Notes under the pieces: model-generated
Told to the model about the DNA's origin: nothing
Seen by the model: only the letters and a program-made list of their open reading frames with translations
Database searches by the model: none
From: Litorilituus sediminis
GTDB lineage: Bacteria > Pseudomonadota > Gammaproteobacteria > Enterobacterales > Alteromonadaceae
NCBI RefSeq assembly: GCF_004295665.1
Contig: NZ_CP034759.1
Coordinates: 558,001 to 622,000, forward strand
Length of the DNA stretch: 64,000 bases
Direction of reading: 5' to 3'
Made by a program: the position numbers and the translations under genes
Part shown: in pieces, positions 16,850 through 26,045 of the stretch
Position numbering within the stretch: position 1 is the stretch's first letter
Layout: every line of letters begins with the position of its first letter

Positions 16850-18037
16850 TTATTGGTCTTTTTGTAGGGTTATAGAAACATCTGGTGTTAATGGGCTGGC
16901 ATTATCGCATTGCAAAAATAACTGTCCAGCAATATTGCGCGCTATTTTACGATATTGCTTTGCTATTTCACCAGTGCTATTTGTTTTTATATTAGCGCTG
17001 CCCATATCAGCATCTCGTCTAATATCAATGTTTAATGGTAATTGCCCCAGCAACTGAGTACCATTTTTACTCGCCATTTTTTCACCGCCCGCTTCACCAA
17101 ATATATGGCTTTGGTGACCACAGTTTTCGCATAAGTGATAGCTCATATTCTCAACTATACCTAAAACGGGAACTTGTACCTTATCGAACATAGCAACACC
17201 TTTTGAAGCATCAATTAGCGCTATATCTTGTGGGGTGGTAACAATAACAGATGCAGCAACAGGTACTTTTTGTGCGAGGGTTAATTGAATATCTCCAGTA
17301 CCAGGAGGCATATCAATAAGTAAGTAATCCAGCTCAGGCCAAGCCGTTTCATTTAATAATTGGTTAAAGGCCGAGCTTGCCATAGGGCCACGCCAAACGG
17401 TGGCATCATCTTCATCCACTAAAAAGCCTATCGACATAGCCGCTAAACCATGACCATCTAATGGCGTCATTAATTTGCCATCTTTTGAGGTAGGTTTTTG
17501 ATTTTTAAGACCTAGCATGGTTGGAATCGATGGACCATAAATATCAGCATCTAAAATACCAACACGTGCCCCTTCACTCATCAAGGCATAAGCTAGATTA
17601 ACTGTCGTGGTTGATTTACCAACACCGCCTTTACCTGAAGCAATCGCAATAATATTAGCAATATTGTCTGCACTACCATTGAGAGCAAACTTACGTACTT
17701 GTTTTATCTTTAAGCTAACATCAATTACAACAGGTTTATTTAATGCTTTAGATAAACTCACTGCCAGCTCATCTAACTCTCCTTGACAGGGAAATGGCAT
17801 AACTAAATGCACGGTGATTTCTTTACCATAATCGATTGAAAAGTTTTGGCTAAGGTTTAATACCCCTTGTGGAAATAACTCAGACTGATATTGCGACAAG
17901 GTTTCTTCAATAAGATGCAACGACGCTGGTTCATCCATAACTAGGTCATTGTTATCAGAGTCAGCACGTGAAGTTTGTGTATGAGATTTTTTTTTATTTT
18001 TATCATGAGTATCGCGGGAAAATAATTTACCAAACAT
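16850..18037 (-). CDS. apbC: Iron-sulfur cluster carrier ATPase Mrp/ApbC
   Basis: P-loop ATPase of the Mrp/NBP35 family that binds and transfers [4Fe-4S] clusters to apo-proteins in the cytosol. The open frame extends to 18172, but that would overlap the divergent metG start. The ATG at 18037 (protein MFGKLFSRD, 395 residues) is chosen on length and spacing. The N-terminal DUF59-like part (about 50-130) precedes the deviant Walker A IASGKGGVGKSTTTVNLAYAL. Further motifs are GILDADIYGPSIP, DYLLIDMPPGTGD and the cluster-binding CENCGH (a CxxC). Pairing with divergent metG is common in gammaproteobacteria. Confidence 0.95.
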   Translation of the reverse strand: MFGKLFSRDTHDKNKKKSHTQTSRADSDNNDLVMDEPASLHLIEETLSQYQSELFPQGVLNLSQNFSIDYGKEITVHLVMPFPCQGELDELAVSLSKALNKPVVIDVSLKIKQVRKFALNGSADNIANIIAIASGKGGVGKSTTTVNLAYALMSEGARVGILDADIYGPSIPTMLGLKNQKPTSKDGKLMTPLDGHGLAAMSIGFLVDEDDATVWRGPMASSAFNQLLNETAWPELDYLLIDMPPGTGDIQLTLAQKVPVAASVIVTTPQDIALIDASKGVAMFDKVQVPVLGIVENMSYHLCENCGHQSHIFGEAGGEKMASKNGTQLLGQLPLNIDIRRDADMGSANIKTNSTGEIAKQYRKIARNIAGQLFLQCDNASPLTPDVSITLQKDQ

Positions 18038-18128
18038 AGTCTTTACCAAGGGAAATAGCAATTGAGAATAATCGCTAAATTCTGTACTATTGCAGCCATT
18101 ATTACCATCAAAAAAATACGAATAATTC

Positions 18129-20237
18129 ATGTCTGAAGCAAATTCATCATCAAAACGTAAAATTTTAGTCACTTGTGCCCTGCCTTATGCCAATGGCTCA
18201 ATCCATTTAGGGCATCTTTTAGAACATATTCAAACGGACATTTGGGTGCGTTTTCAACGTATGCGCGGCCACGAAACTTACTTTGTTTGTGCCGATGATG
18301 CGCATGGCACGCCAATCATGTTAAAAGCACAAGAGCTTGGTATTAGCCCAGAAGAAATGATCAATGCTGTACGTGAAGAACATATGGCAGATTTTGCTGA
18401 TTTTCATATTAGCTTTGATAACTATCACTCAACACACAGTGAAGAAAACCAAGCTTTTGCCACAGAAATATACAATCGCTTACACGCCAATGGTCATATA
18501 AAAACCCGTACTATTTCACAATTGTACGATCCTGAAAAAGGTATGTTTTTACCAGATCGCTTTGTTAAAGGCACTTGTCCAAAGTGTAAGAGTGAAGATC
18601 AAAATGGCGATAGTTGTGATGATTGCGGTGCAACCTATTCACCAACAGAAGTGCTCAACCCGCGTTCTGTTGTCTCTGGCGCTACGCCGGTATTAAAAGA
18701 TTCTGAACATTACTTCTTTGATTTGCCTGCATTTGAGCAAATGTTAAAAGATTGGACGCGAAGCGGTGCCTTACAAGATGAAATGGCCAACAAGTTAGCG
18801 GAATGGTTCGAGTCTGGCTTACAGCAGTGGGATATTAGCCGTGATGCGCCTTATTTTGGTTTTGAAATTCCCAATGCGCCAGGTAAGTTTTTCTATGTCT
18901 GGTTAGATGCACCTATTGGTTATATGGGTAGTTTTAAAAACCTCTGTAATAAAAAACCAGAAATCGATTTTGACAGCTTTTGGCATGAAAATTCAGACGC
19001 TGAGCTTTACCACTTTATCGGTAAAGACATCATCTATTTCCATAGTTTATTCTGGCCTGCTATGTTAGAAGGCTCAGGCTATCGTAAGCCGACATCAGTC
19101 TATGCGCACGGTTTTGTTACCGTTAATGGCGCTAAAATGTCTAAATCAAAAGGTACTTTTATTAAAGGCCGTACTTATTTAGAACATTTAAACCCAGAGT
19201 ATTTACGCTACTACTATGCAGCAAAACTAACGCATCGTATTGATGATTTAGACTTAAATCTTGAAGATTTCGCCCAACGTGTTAACTCTGATCTAGTCGG
19301 TAAAGTCGTTAATATTGCCTCTCGTTGTGCTGGTTTTATTAGCAAACGCTTTGATGGCATGTTATCAAGCAACATTGACGATCAAGCACTTGCTGATGAA
19401 GTCATGAATGCTGGCGATAGCATAGCAGCTCATTATGAAGCACGTGATTTTGGCCGTGCAATGCGCGAGATTATGGCGTTAGCAGATAAAGTAAACGAAT
19501 ACATTGCCGTGAAAGAGCCGTGGCAATTAGTTAAAGATGAAACTAAGCAGCAAGAAGTGCAAGATATCTGTTCATTAGGTATCAATATGTTCCGCACGTT
19601 AATGACCTACTTAAAGCCAGTACTACCTAAACTTGCAGAAAGTACCGAAGGCTTCTTAAATGATGAATTATTATGGGAAGGCCATAAAACCTTATTAACT
19701 AACCATAAAATCAATAAGTTTAAAGCCTTATTACAACGTGTCGACATGGACAAAATTAATGCCATGACAGATGCGTCAAAAGAAAGCTTATCGGCAAAAG
19801 ATGAGAAAAAAGCAGAGACTAAGAAAGCTAAAAAGCAGGCCAAGCCAGCCGCTGATAATTCAGCAGCTTTAGCAAACCCATTAGCAGCTGATCCTATCTC
19901 AGAAGAAATTCAATTTGATGATTTCGCTAAAGTAGATTTACGTATTGCCAAAATAATCAATGCTGAACACGTTGAAAAGGCAGACAAGCTGCTTAAATTA
20001 ACGTTAGGCCTTGATGATGAAGGCAAAGAAACAAGACAAGTTTTTGCCGGTATCAAGTCAGCCTATCAGCCAGAAGACTTAATTGGTAAGCACACGGTTA
20101 TGGTAGCGAATTTAGCACCACGTAAAATGCGCTTTGGTATGTCAGAAGGCATGGTACTAGCAGCAGGTCCTGGTGGTGAAGATCTTTGGATCCTTAACCC
20201 TGATGATGGCGCTAAAGCGGGTATGCGCGTTAAGTAA
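18129..20237 (+). CDS. metG: Methionyl-tRNA synthetase
   Basis: Class I aminoacyl-tRNA synthetase that charges initiator and elongator tRNA-Met. The 702-residue protein has the HIGH-type motif HLGH at 26-29, a zinc knuckle [18 protein letters not shown] (about 145-165), KMSKS at 336-340, an anticodon-binding helical domain and an Ala/Lys-rich linker (about 550-590). The C-terminal EMAP/Trbp111-like tRNA-binding domain has [14 protein letters not shown] and [16 protein letters not shown]. Start [15 protein letters not shown] has no strong Shine-Dalgarno but agrees with the family. It is divergent from apbC, with a 91-base shared promoter gap. Confidence 0.98.
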   Translation: MSEANSSSKRKILVTCALPYANGSIHLGHLLEHIQTDIWVRFQRMRGHETYFVCADDAHGTPIMLKAQELGISPEEMINAVREEHMADFADFHISFDNYHSTHSEENQAFATEIYNRLHANGHIKTRTISQLYDPEKGMFLPDRFVKGTCPKCKSEDQNGDSCDDCGATYSPTEVLNPRSVVSGATPVLKDSEHYFFDLPAFEQMLKDWTRSGALQDEMANKLAEWFESGLQQWDISRDAPYFGFEIPNAPGKFFYVWLDAPIGYMGSFKNLCNKKPEIDFDSFWHENSDAELYHFIGKDIIYFHSLFWPAMLEGSGYRKPTSVYAHGFVTVNGAKMSKSKGTFIKGRTYLEHLNPEYLRYYYAAKLTHRIDDLDLNLEDFAQRVNSDLVGKVVNIASRCAGFISKRFDGMLSSNIDDQALADEVMNAGDSIAAHYEARDFGRAMREIMALADKVNEYIAVKEPWQLVKDETKQQEVQDICSLGINMFRTLMTYLKPVLPKLAESTEGFLNDELLWEGHKTLLTNHKINKFKALLQRVDMDKINAMTDASKESLSAKDEKKAETKKAKKQAKPAADNSAALANPLAADPISEEIQFDDFAKVDLRIAKIINAEHVEKADKLLKLTLGLDDEGKETRQVFAGIKSAYQPEDLIGKHTVMVANLAPRKMRFGMSEGMVLAAGPGGEDLWILNPDDGAKAGMRVK

Positions 20238-20278
20238 TATTTACCGCAGCTGCGAACCATTCATTAGCTCATGTTGTC

Positions 20279-20316
20279 AAAAGGTATCGAAACTTTTCAA
20301 GGTCTCGATACCTTTT
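20279..20316 (+). terminator. Terminator after metG
   Basis: AAAAGGTATCGA and TCGATACCTTTT form a 12-bp stem with a 14-base loop, followed by TCTATTTTTA, about 40 bases after the metG stop. Confidence 0.8.
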
Positions 20317-20397
20317 CTATTTTTATGACATAACTTTGTTTATGACATGACTTTAGCAAATCACTTAGATTTTTAAACAAACTTACAGATAGCACCT

Positions 20398-22572
20398 ATG
20401 TTTAGCAAAACTCCATTAGCCTTTCTCAATAAACTGCCGCTTTCAGCTAAAATCATTACAGCGATGGTACTCGGCCTGTTGATTGGTTTTAACAGTGATG
20501 GCGTACTACCCGGCGTTGACTCTTTGGCAAATGCCTTTGTTTTAGCACTGCAAATGACCGCTTTACCTTATATCGCGTTATCACTCATTATCGGCTTTGG
20601 TGGTTTAGCGCCCGATAAAATAGGCACAGCGGCTAAGCATTCTTTGCTATTTTTACTGTGTTTAATGGCTATTGTCATTGCTTTTATATTGCTTGCGCCC
20701 ATTGCCTTTCCTGCCTGGCAAAATGCAGATTTTTACAGTTTAAATACCATAAAAACACAAGCTGAAGTCAATTTGGTTGACTTGTTTATTCCAAAAAATC
20801 CTTTTAATGCCTTTGCTTATGGCGTAGTGCCAAGTGTCGTGGTTTTTAGCATTCTAATTGGCATAGGTTTAATGCAAGCAAAGGCCAAAAAACATACCTT
20901 ACTGGCACTTACAGGGTTAAATAATGCTGTTATTAATGTTACTTCACTGGTTATGCGCGTTGCACCTATTGGTATTTTCGCTATTGCTCAACGAGCAGCA
21001 GCAACCCTAGATAGCTCTCAAATTGACGGTTTAGTAGTTTACATAGCTACTGCGGCTTCCCTCGTTGCTTTATTAAGTTTTGTAATCTTACCTGCTGTTG
21101 TTGCCTTAATGACACCCTTTACTTATCAACAAGTATTACGAACAACACGACAAGCTATGCTAACAGCCTTTGCCACAGGAAGCTTTTTTGCCGTTATTCC
21201 GGTAATCGTGGAAAAAGTTAAACACTTAATCGCCGAACAGCTCACCCATGATATTGATGATAATGCCGTTAAAAAAGATACCAGTGCTATTCCCAGTATT
21301 ATTGTGCCTATTACCTTTAGCTTACCTGTTGGCGGTAAGCTACTCGCCATTTTATTTACGCTCTTTGCTGCCTGGTTTTCAGGCTCACAAGTCGATAGCA
21401 CAGATTATCTAAATTTAACCACACTTGGTATTGCGCAACTGTTTGGCTCAACTACCTTAGCCATTCCAAACCTGTTAGATTTATTTAACGTCCCTACCTC
21501 AATGTTTGACTTATTCCTTGCCGCTGAAAATTTGATGATCGGGCGACTAAACTCGCTATTGTCTGTCATATTTTCTGCTTCCCTGGTGCTCTTAATTGCT
21601 TCAAGCGTTATTAATAAGCTCACTTTTAAATGGCCTGTCTTTATCAAATATGCCATTGCATTACCGCTTATTTCCATACTGGTATTTACTACGCTTCGCT
21701 TTACCTTTAGTGAAATTAGCTACCAATATCAAGGCTATAGCAAGTTCATTGACCGCGACTTTATTCTTTTAGACACCAAAGCAAGAGTACTAACCGAACC
21801 CGACAGCAGCATTATGTCTAATCAACCCACAGGTGACGTGCTTAGCCGCATTAAAAAACGTGGCTTTATCCGTGTTGGTTATTTTAGAGATGATCTGCCG
21901 TATGCTTTTCATAACAAAGATGGCAAGTTAGTTGGTTTTGATATTGAGATCATAAACTTACTTGCTGACGATTTAGGTGTCTCAATTGAGTTTGTGCGTA
22001 TATTCCACGAGCAAGCAAAATCTCTGCTCTCTTCGGGTTATTTAGATATGACTACCGGCATGCCAGTTTTGCCTAACAATATGAAGCAATACACGTTAAC
22101 AGTGCCTTACTCAAGTCAATCGCTTGCTTTTATTGTTAAAGAGGATAGACGCAAAGAGTTCACTCAATGGGATAACATATTTAACCGCCCAGAGCTGATT
22201 GTTGCCGTACCTGAGATGTATTTTAGTGAAAACCTAGTAAGCCGTTATTTTGACCATACCAAGGTATGGGAAATATCAACACCACGACTGTTCTTTAGAG
22301 AAGAATATCAGCATATAGATGCCATGCTATTTGGCGCACCAACAGCCTCAGCATGGACACTGCTACACCCAGGTTATACCGTGGTTGTACCTAAACCTGC
22401 CATTGCTGAAATTTCGATGGCATTTGCCATCAATACTAATGATGTTACCTTTGAAAACTTTATGCGCAATTGGATTTATATGAAGCAAAAAAATAACACC
22501 ATAGATCGCTTATTTCACTATTGGATCGCAGGTAAAAAACCTGTATTTTTTAAAACACTACCACAAGAATAA
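20398..22572 (+). CDS. DAACS-type symporter fused to a periplasmic solute-binding domain
   Basis: Inner-membrane protein of 724 residues joining two families. Residues ~1-440 resemble the dicarboxylate/amino acid:cation symporter (SDF/GltP-like) fold with many hydrophobic segments. Examples are AKIITAMVLGLLIGF, FALALQMTALPYIALSLIIGFGG-like TM2-3 and VPITFSLPVGGKLLAILFTLFAAWF. Residues ~481-710 are a type-3 solute-binding domain (SBP_bac_3), starting RIKKRGFIRVGYFRDDLPYAFHNKDGKLVGFDIEIINLLADDLGV. The usual SDF serine-rich hairpin (SSSSAATLP type) reads TAFATGSFFAVIP at about 255-267, so substrate or ion handling may differ. Topology suggests the binding domain sits in the periplasm, tethered to the carrier. 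Substrate unknown; amino acids or dicarboxylates are likely. Confidence 0.85.
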   Translation: MFSKTPLAFLNKLPLSAKIITAMVLGLLIGFNSDGVLPGVDSLANAFVLALQMTALPYIALSLIIGFGGLAPDKIGTAAKHSLLFLLCLMAIVIAFILLAPIAFPAWQNADFYSLNTIKTQAEVNLVDLFIPKNPFNAFAYGVVPSVVVFSILIGIGLMQAKAKKHTLLALTGLNNAVINVTSLVMRVAPIGIFAIAQRAAATLDSSQIDGLVVYIATAASLVALLSFVILPAVVALMTPFTYQQVLRTTRQAMLTAFATGSFFAVIPVIVEKVKHLIAEQLTHDIDDNAVKKDTSAIPSIIVPITFSLPVGGKLLAILFTLFAAWFSGSQVDSTDYLNLTTLGIAQLFGSTTLAIPNLLDLFNVPTSMFDLFLAAENLMIGRLNSLLSVIFSASLVLLIASSVINKLTFKWPVFIKYAIALPLISILVFTTLRFTFSEISYQYQGYSKFIDRDFILLDTKARVLTEPDSSIMSNQPTGDVLSRIKKRGFIRVGYFRDDLPYAFHNKDGKLVGFDIEIINLLADDLGVSIEFVRIFHEQAKSLLSSGYLDMTTGMPVLPNNMKQYTLTVPYSSQSLAFIVKEDRRKEFTQWDNIFNRPELIVAVPEMYFSENLVSRYFDHTKVWEISTPRLFFREEYQHIDAMLFGAPTASAWTLLHPGYTVVVPKPAIAEISMAFAINTNDVTFENFMRNWIYMKQKNNTIDRLFHYWIAGKKPVFFKTLPQE

Positions 22573-22581
22573 AGTTAAATA

Positions 22582-23010
22582 ATGAATTTAAAATCAGTGA
22601 TTAAATTAGTAACCCTAAGTGCAAGCTGCGCTGGCATCATTAGTTGTAGCAGCAATTACGCGGTATCAACTAACCTAGATAAAGATAATATTAACCAGTA
22701 CTTTTCCGCCAGCAAAGTCACCATATATGAGAAAGAAACTAATATACCAGGCCCATATAAATTCATTGAAGGCGTGGAAGGACAAGATTGTCAGCAAAGA
22801 CCACATCATGCAGCCCCTGATGAAATAAATGCCAGAACACAGGCAAGGCAGCAAGCTTTTAGCCTTGGCGCCAATGCCATAGTCTTTTCTGGTTGTGCGC
22901 AATTAACTCCTGAAAAGTTAGCCGAGCTTAATCAAAGTAATGATGCCAAACAGTGTCATGCTTTAGTCATTTGTTATGGACGTTCGTTCTACAGCGGCGC
23001 AGAGCAATAG
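22582..23010 (+). CDS. rcsF: RcsF-like outer-membrane lipoprotein
   Basis: Small lipoprotein resembling RcsF, the envelope-stress sensor that activates the Rcs phosphorelay in enterobacteria. The signal ends in a lipobox IISC with acylated Cys22; Ser at +2 fits outer-membrane sorting. The mature part keeps four cysteines at 70, 105, 125 and 131. The spacing of 35 between the first pair and 6 between the last pair is the same as in E. coli RcsF, where they form two nested disulfides. VTIYEKE and ARQQAFSLGANAIVFSGC match the fold core. The next gene is trmO, the same neighbour as in E. coli, which strengthens the call. No Rcs phosphorelay genes are in the window, so its signalling partner is unknown. 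Confidence 0.85.
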   Translation: MNLKSVIKLVTLSASCAGIISCSSNYAVSTNLDKDNINQYFSASKVTIYEKETNIPGPYKFIEGVEGQDCQQRPHHAAPDEINARTQARQQAFSLGANAIVFSGCAQLTPEKLAELNQSNDAKQCHALVICYGRSFYSGAEQ

Positions 23011-23012
23011 CC

Positions 23013-23747
23013 ATGACATCAGCTGTAACTGACTCAATAGCAATAACGCCAATTGCCTATATTGAATCTCCTTATAAAGAAAAATTTGCCATTCCAAGAC
23101 AGCCTGGCTTAGCGAGTGCTGCCAAAGGCAAAGTTATCCTTTGCAATGAAGCTAATGATCCACAAATGGTCAGAGAATTAGCGCAGTATAGTCATATATG
23201 GCTATTATTTGTGTTTCATGGCACACAAAATCAAGGCTGGAAGCCCTTAGTTAGGCCTCCAAGACTCGGCGGTAATAAAAAAATTGGCGTGTTGGCAACT
23301 CGCTCCACCTTTAGACCCAACCCTATCGGCATGTCGGTGGTAAAACTCGATAAAGTTGAAGATAACAGTAAACAGGTAGTCTTACATATATCAGGCTTAG
23401 ACTTGCTTGATAAAACCCCCATTATCGATATTAAGCCTTATGTGCCCTACTCAGATGCCCTTAGTGATGCACAAGCAGGCTTTGCTCAACAGCAACCGAG
23501 TAAACAGCTTAGTGTACATTTTACCGCTGCTGCGAAAGCGCAAATTGCTCAATTTAAATCACACTATCCCGATTTAGCAAACTTGATTGAGCAGGTATTA
23601 AAGCAAGATCCTAGACCTGCCTATAAAGCTGATAAACTTGATGAAAAACAATACGGCATGAGCCTTTATGATTTTAATATTAGCTGGAAAATGATAGATT
23701 TAACGCAAGTTAATGTTCTCAGTGTTGTTGAAACAGACAAAAAGTAA
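23013..23747 (+). CDS. trmO: tRNA (N6-threonylcarbamoyladenosine37-N6)-methyltransferase TrmO
   Basis: SAM-dependent enzyme (TsaA/YaeB family, beta-barrel type) that methylates t6A37 in certain tRNAs. The frame opens at 22953, but the first 20 residues overlap rcsF and are unrelated. I use the ATG at 23013, two bases after the rcsF stop, giving 244 residues starting MTSAVTDSIAITPIAYIESPYKEKFAIPRQPGLA, the normal family start. Conserved segments are LFVFHGTQNQGWKPLVRPPRLGGN, RSTFRPNPIGMSVVKL, DLLDKTPIIDIKPYVPYSDA and the C-terminal DPRPAYK. It is in the rcsF-trmO-CBM9-like operon. Confidence 0.95.
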   Translation: MTSAVTDSIAITPIAYIESPYKEKFAIPRQPGLASAAKGKVILCNEANDPQMVRELAQYSHIWLLFVFHGTQNQGWKPLVRPPRLGGNKKIGVLATRSTFRPNPIGMSVVKLDKVEDNSKQVVLHISGLDLLDKTPIIDIKPYVPYSDALSDAQAGFAQQQPSKQLSVHFTAAAKAQIAQFKSHYPDLANLIEQVLKQDPRPAYKADKLDEKQYGMSLYDFNISWKMIDLTQVNVLSVVETDKK

Positions 23748-23750
23748 GCT

Positions 23751-24383
23751 ATGAAAAACTACACAGTCACCACTCTAAAGCAAGCATATCCAAACTGGCA
23801 AGCGATCCCCTCATTAGTGATTGATTCATATCCTTGGTATCAAACCGGACTAAAACAAAAGACAGCAATTAAATTAGCAGCCAATGAAGACAATTTATTT
23901 ATTCATATTCATGCTGAAGATAAATACAGTGTTGCTAAGCAAACAGAGCTTAACCACATGCTCATTTGTGAAGACTCCTGTGTAGAGTTTTTCTTTAGCC
24001 CTAGCGGTATTCTGGGCAGCGCATATATTAATTTAGAAGTGAATTGCTGCGGCACATTACATATTGCTTATGGCCCTGATCGAAACTATCGCGAATTTAT
24101 TAGCTTAGCGCAAGCGGCATTGATAAAGCGCACGAGTTCAATAAAAAGCCCTGTAAAATCCGCACAAAGTGATGACACTGATTGGCAAATTGAAATCACC
24201 CTACCATTTAGCGTGATTGAACAAATAACGCAATCTTGCGTTAATCGTGACAAATGGTTTGCTAACTTCTATCGCTGTGGTGGCGATACCGAGCCACAAT
24301 ACGCGGTATGGAACCCTATTGATGTTGCCGAGCCTGATTATCACAGACCAGAGCATTTTGGCGAGCTTAACTTTCAACAATAA
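23751..24383 (+). CDS. Carbohydrate-binding family 9-like (CBM9/DOMON-type) protein
   Basis: A 210-residue protein matching the CBM9-like domain: central LFIHIHAEDKYSVAKQTELN, then CEDSCVEFFFSPSG, YINLEVNCCGTLHIAYG, WQIEITLPFSVIEQI and the end NFYRCGGDTEPQYAVWNPI followed by HRPEHFGELNF. It has no signal peptide, so unlike secreted xylanase CBMs it seems cytosolic. The ligand is not predictable. It follows trmO by 3 bases and is the last gene before a strong terminator. Confidence 0.78.
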   Translation: MKNYTVTTLKQAYPNWQAIPSLVIDSYPWYQTGLKQKTAIKLAANEDNLFIHIHAEDKYSVAKQTELNHMLICEDSCVEFFFSPSGILGSAYINLEVNCCGTLHIAYGPDRNYREFISLAQAALIKRTSSIKSPVKSAQSDDTDWQIEITLPFSVIEQITQSCVNRDKWFANFYRCGGDTEPQYAVWNPIDVAEPDYHRPEHFGELNFQQ

Positions 24384-24402
24384 TGCTTTACCTAGCAAAT
24401 AA

Positions 24403-24435
24403 AAAAGCCTTAGCAGCTTAACTGCTAAGGCTTTT
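24403..24435. terminator. Bidirectional terminator between the rcsF-trmO operon and slyD
   Basis: A 14-bp perfect stem (AAAAGCCTTAGCAG with CTGCTAAGGCTTTT) and a 5-base loop, with A-rich left and T-rich right flanks, between convergent genes. Confidence 0.92.
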
Positions 24436-24466
24436 CTCTATATAAAATTACTTATAAACGAGAGAT

Positions 24467-24970
24467 TTAGTGATCGTGCTCACAGCTACTGTCAGCGCTA
24501 TGCACATGACCATGCTGTACTTCTTTTTCCGTCGCTTCACGCACATCAACCACTTCAATATCAAAGGTGATCACTTTACCCGCTAATGGTGGGTTAATAT
24601 CACAGGTGACCATAAACTTACCTACTTTAACAACCGTCACTTGACGTTTGCCTTGCTCAGTTTCAACCACAGCAATCATACCCGGCTTCCACTTAGCATT
24701 TTTACTTGGTAAACCGAGTAAATGTTTAGTTGGCACACGCTGGATCGCTTCTTCATTACGCTCACCATACGCTTCTTCTGGTTGTAATGTCACAGAAAAC
24801 TTATCACCCACTTCTTTGTCAGTTAATGCCTTTTCAAGACCAACAAGCGTGTTATTTGCACCGTGTAAATAAACCACTGGCTCATGACCATGAGAAGACT
24901 CTAATTGCTCCCCTGACTCATCTTTTAATGAATAATGAAAGTGTACGACGGTTTTATCTGCTATTTTCAT
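24467..24970 (-). CDS. slyD: FKBP-type peptidyl-prolyl isomerase SlyD
   Basis: Cytosolic prolyl isomerase/chaperone with an inserted-flap domain; in E. coli it also supplies nickel for hydrogenase maturation. The 167 residues show the FKBP half KTVVHFHYSLKDESGEQLESS, the short segment LHGANNTLVGLEKALTDKEVGDKFSV, then PEEAYGERNEEAIQRVP and the insert-in-flap region. The C-terminal tail HGHVHSADSSCEHDH is His/Cys-rich and metal-binding but shorter than in E. coli. Single gene between two terminators/promoters. Confidence 0.95.
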   Translation of the reverse strand: MKIADKTVVHFHYSLKDESGEQLESSHGHEPVVYLHGANNTLVGLEKALTDKEVGDKFSVTLQPEEAYGERNEEAIQRVPTKHLLGLPSKNAKWKPGMIAVVETEQGKRQVTVVKVGKFMVTCDINPPLAGKVITFDIEVVDVREATEKEVQHGHVHSADSSCEHDH

Positions 24971-25077
24971 AATGTTATTTCCAATTGTTAGCTTATGGCG
25001 CAGTGTAACCTGCTGGCTAGATGAATCAAGTGTTTATAGCAATTGAATGCACTATTTCACTTAGTATTATCTGCGCT

Positions 25078-25977
25078 TTATGCCCAAAGCAACAAAATAA
25101 CCACACTGAATATAATTAATGACATACCTAAGTATTCTTTAAAGGTGATTTTTTCTTTAAAAACACGATACGTCAGTGCCAAGGTAATAAAGAATTCAAC
25201 TTGTCCTAGCGCTTTAACATAAGCAGCATTTTGAAAGCTTGCGCCGGTAAACCAACCAATTGAGCCTAAAACACTGGTTACACCGACAAATAAACAAACA
25301 CGCCAATGTTTAACCATCAAAGGTAATTGGCTTTTATCTTGAATATAAACATATAGCAGTGAAATTACTGATTGCACTGTGATCATAAACACTAAGGTAA
25401 CCGCTGCACTGACCATTAAATCGGTATTCAGACTTAAGCTCGACTCTCGAATAAGTAAAGTAGTGATCGCTAAACCTAAACCTGCTGCCAAGCCAAAGCC
25501 CATACCAGGAATGGCATCAGAGCCTTTAAAAGCTTCTTTTAAGGTAAACTTAACCTTAGAGACTAAAAACACCCCAACGACACCAACAATAACACTGAGC
25601 CAGCCTAAACCTGATAAGGGGGCAGAAAACAACAAAGCGCCGAAAATTGCCACTTGTATCGCTTCTGTTTTCGCTAAGCTTGTAGCAACAGCAAAGTTTC
25701 GATAACGAAAGGCCGCAACCAAGCAAGCCGTACCGATAATCTGCATAACACAAGCAATTAAAGCGTAACCTAAAAAGTCATGATTAAGCGAAGGTACATC
25801 AATTTGCTTATAACTTAACAGCCAAAGTAAATAACCCCAGGCAAACGGGAGTGCGTAAATATAACGCACGCCTGTGGTTGCCATGGCGTTTAACTTACCT
25901 GAGAGGTGTTTTTGTCCCGCGGTTCTAACTGCCTGCATGGTCGCGGCAAGTAAGGTGAAATAAATCCAAATTTCCAC
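25078..25977 (-). CDS. EamA/DMT-superfamily transporter
   Basis: Inner-membrane protein of 299 residues with about ten hydrophobic segments in two EamA repeats (roughly 1-140 and 150-299). Visible features are an N-terminal IYFTLLAATMQAVRTAGQKHLSG and a C-terminal QVEFFITLALTYRVFKEKITFKEYLGMSLIIFSVVILLLW, the usual EamA end. The family exports or imports small metabolites. The substrate cannot be predicted and no neighbour helps. Confidence 0.85.
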   Translation of the reverse strand: MEIWIYFTLLAATMQAVRTAGQKHLSGKLNAMATTGVRYIYALPFAWGYLLWLLSYKQIDVPSLNHDFLGYALIACVMQIIGTACLVAAFRYRNFAVATSLAKTEAIQVAIFGALLFSAPLSGLGWLSVIVGVVGVFLVSKVKFTLKEAFKGSDAIPGMGFGLAAGLGLAITTLLIRESSLSLNTDLMVSAAVTLVFMITVQSVISLLYVYIQDKSQLPLMVKHWRVCLFVGVTSVLGSIGWFTGASFQNAAYVKALGQVEFFITLALTYRVFKEKITFKEYLGMSLIIFSVVILLLWA

Positions 25978-26045
25978 TAAGGTTTTTCCTTGCGATAGTA
26001 ATAGCTGTTAAGATAAATCGCTTTTTCAGTCATCATTAAAAAGCG

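Noticed and set aside
18038..18172. N-terminal extension of the Mrp ATPase
   Set aside because: It overlaps the metG coding start on the other strand and has no resemblance to the family; the ATG at 18037 gives the usual length.
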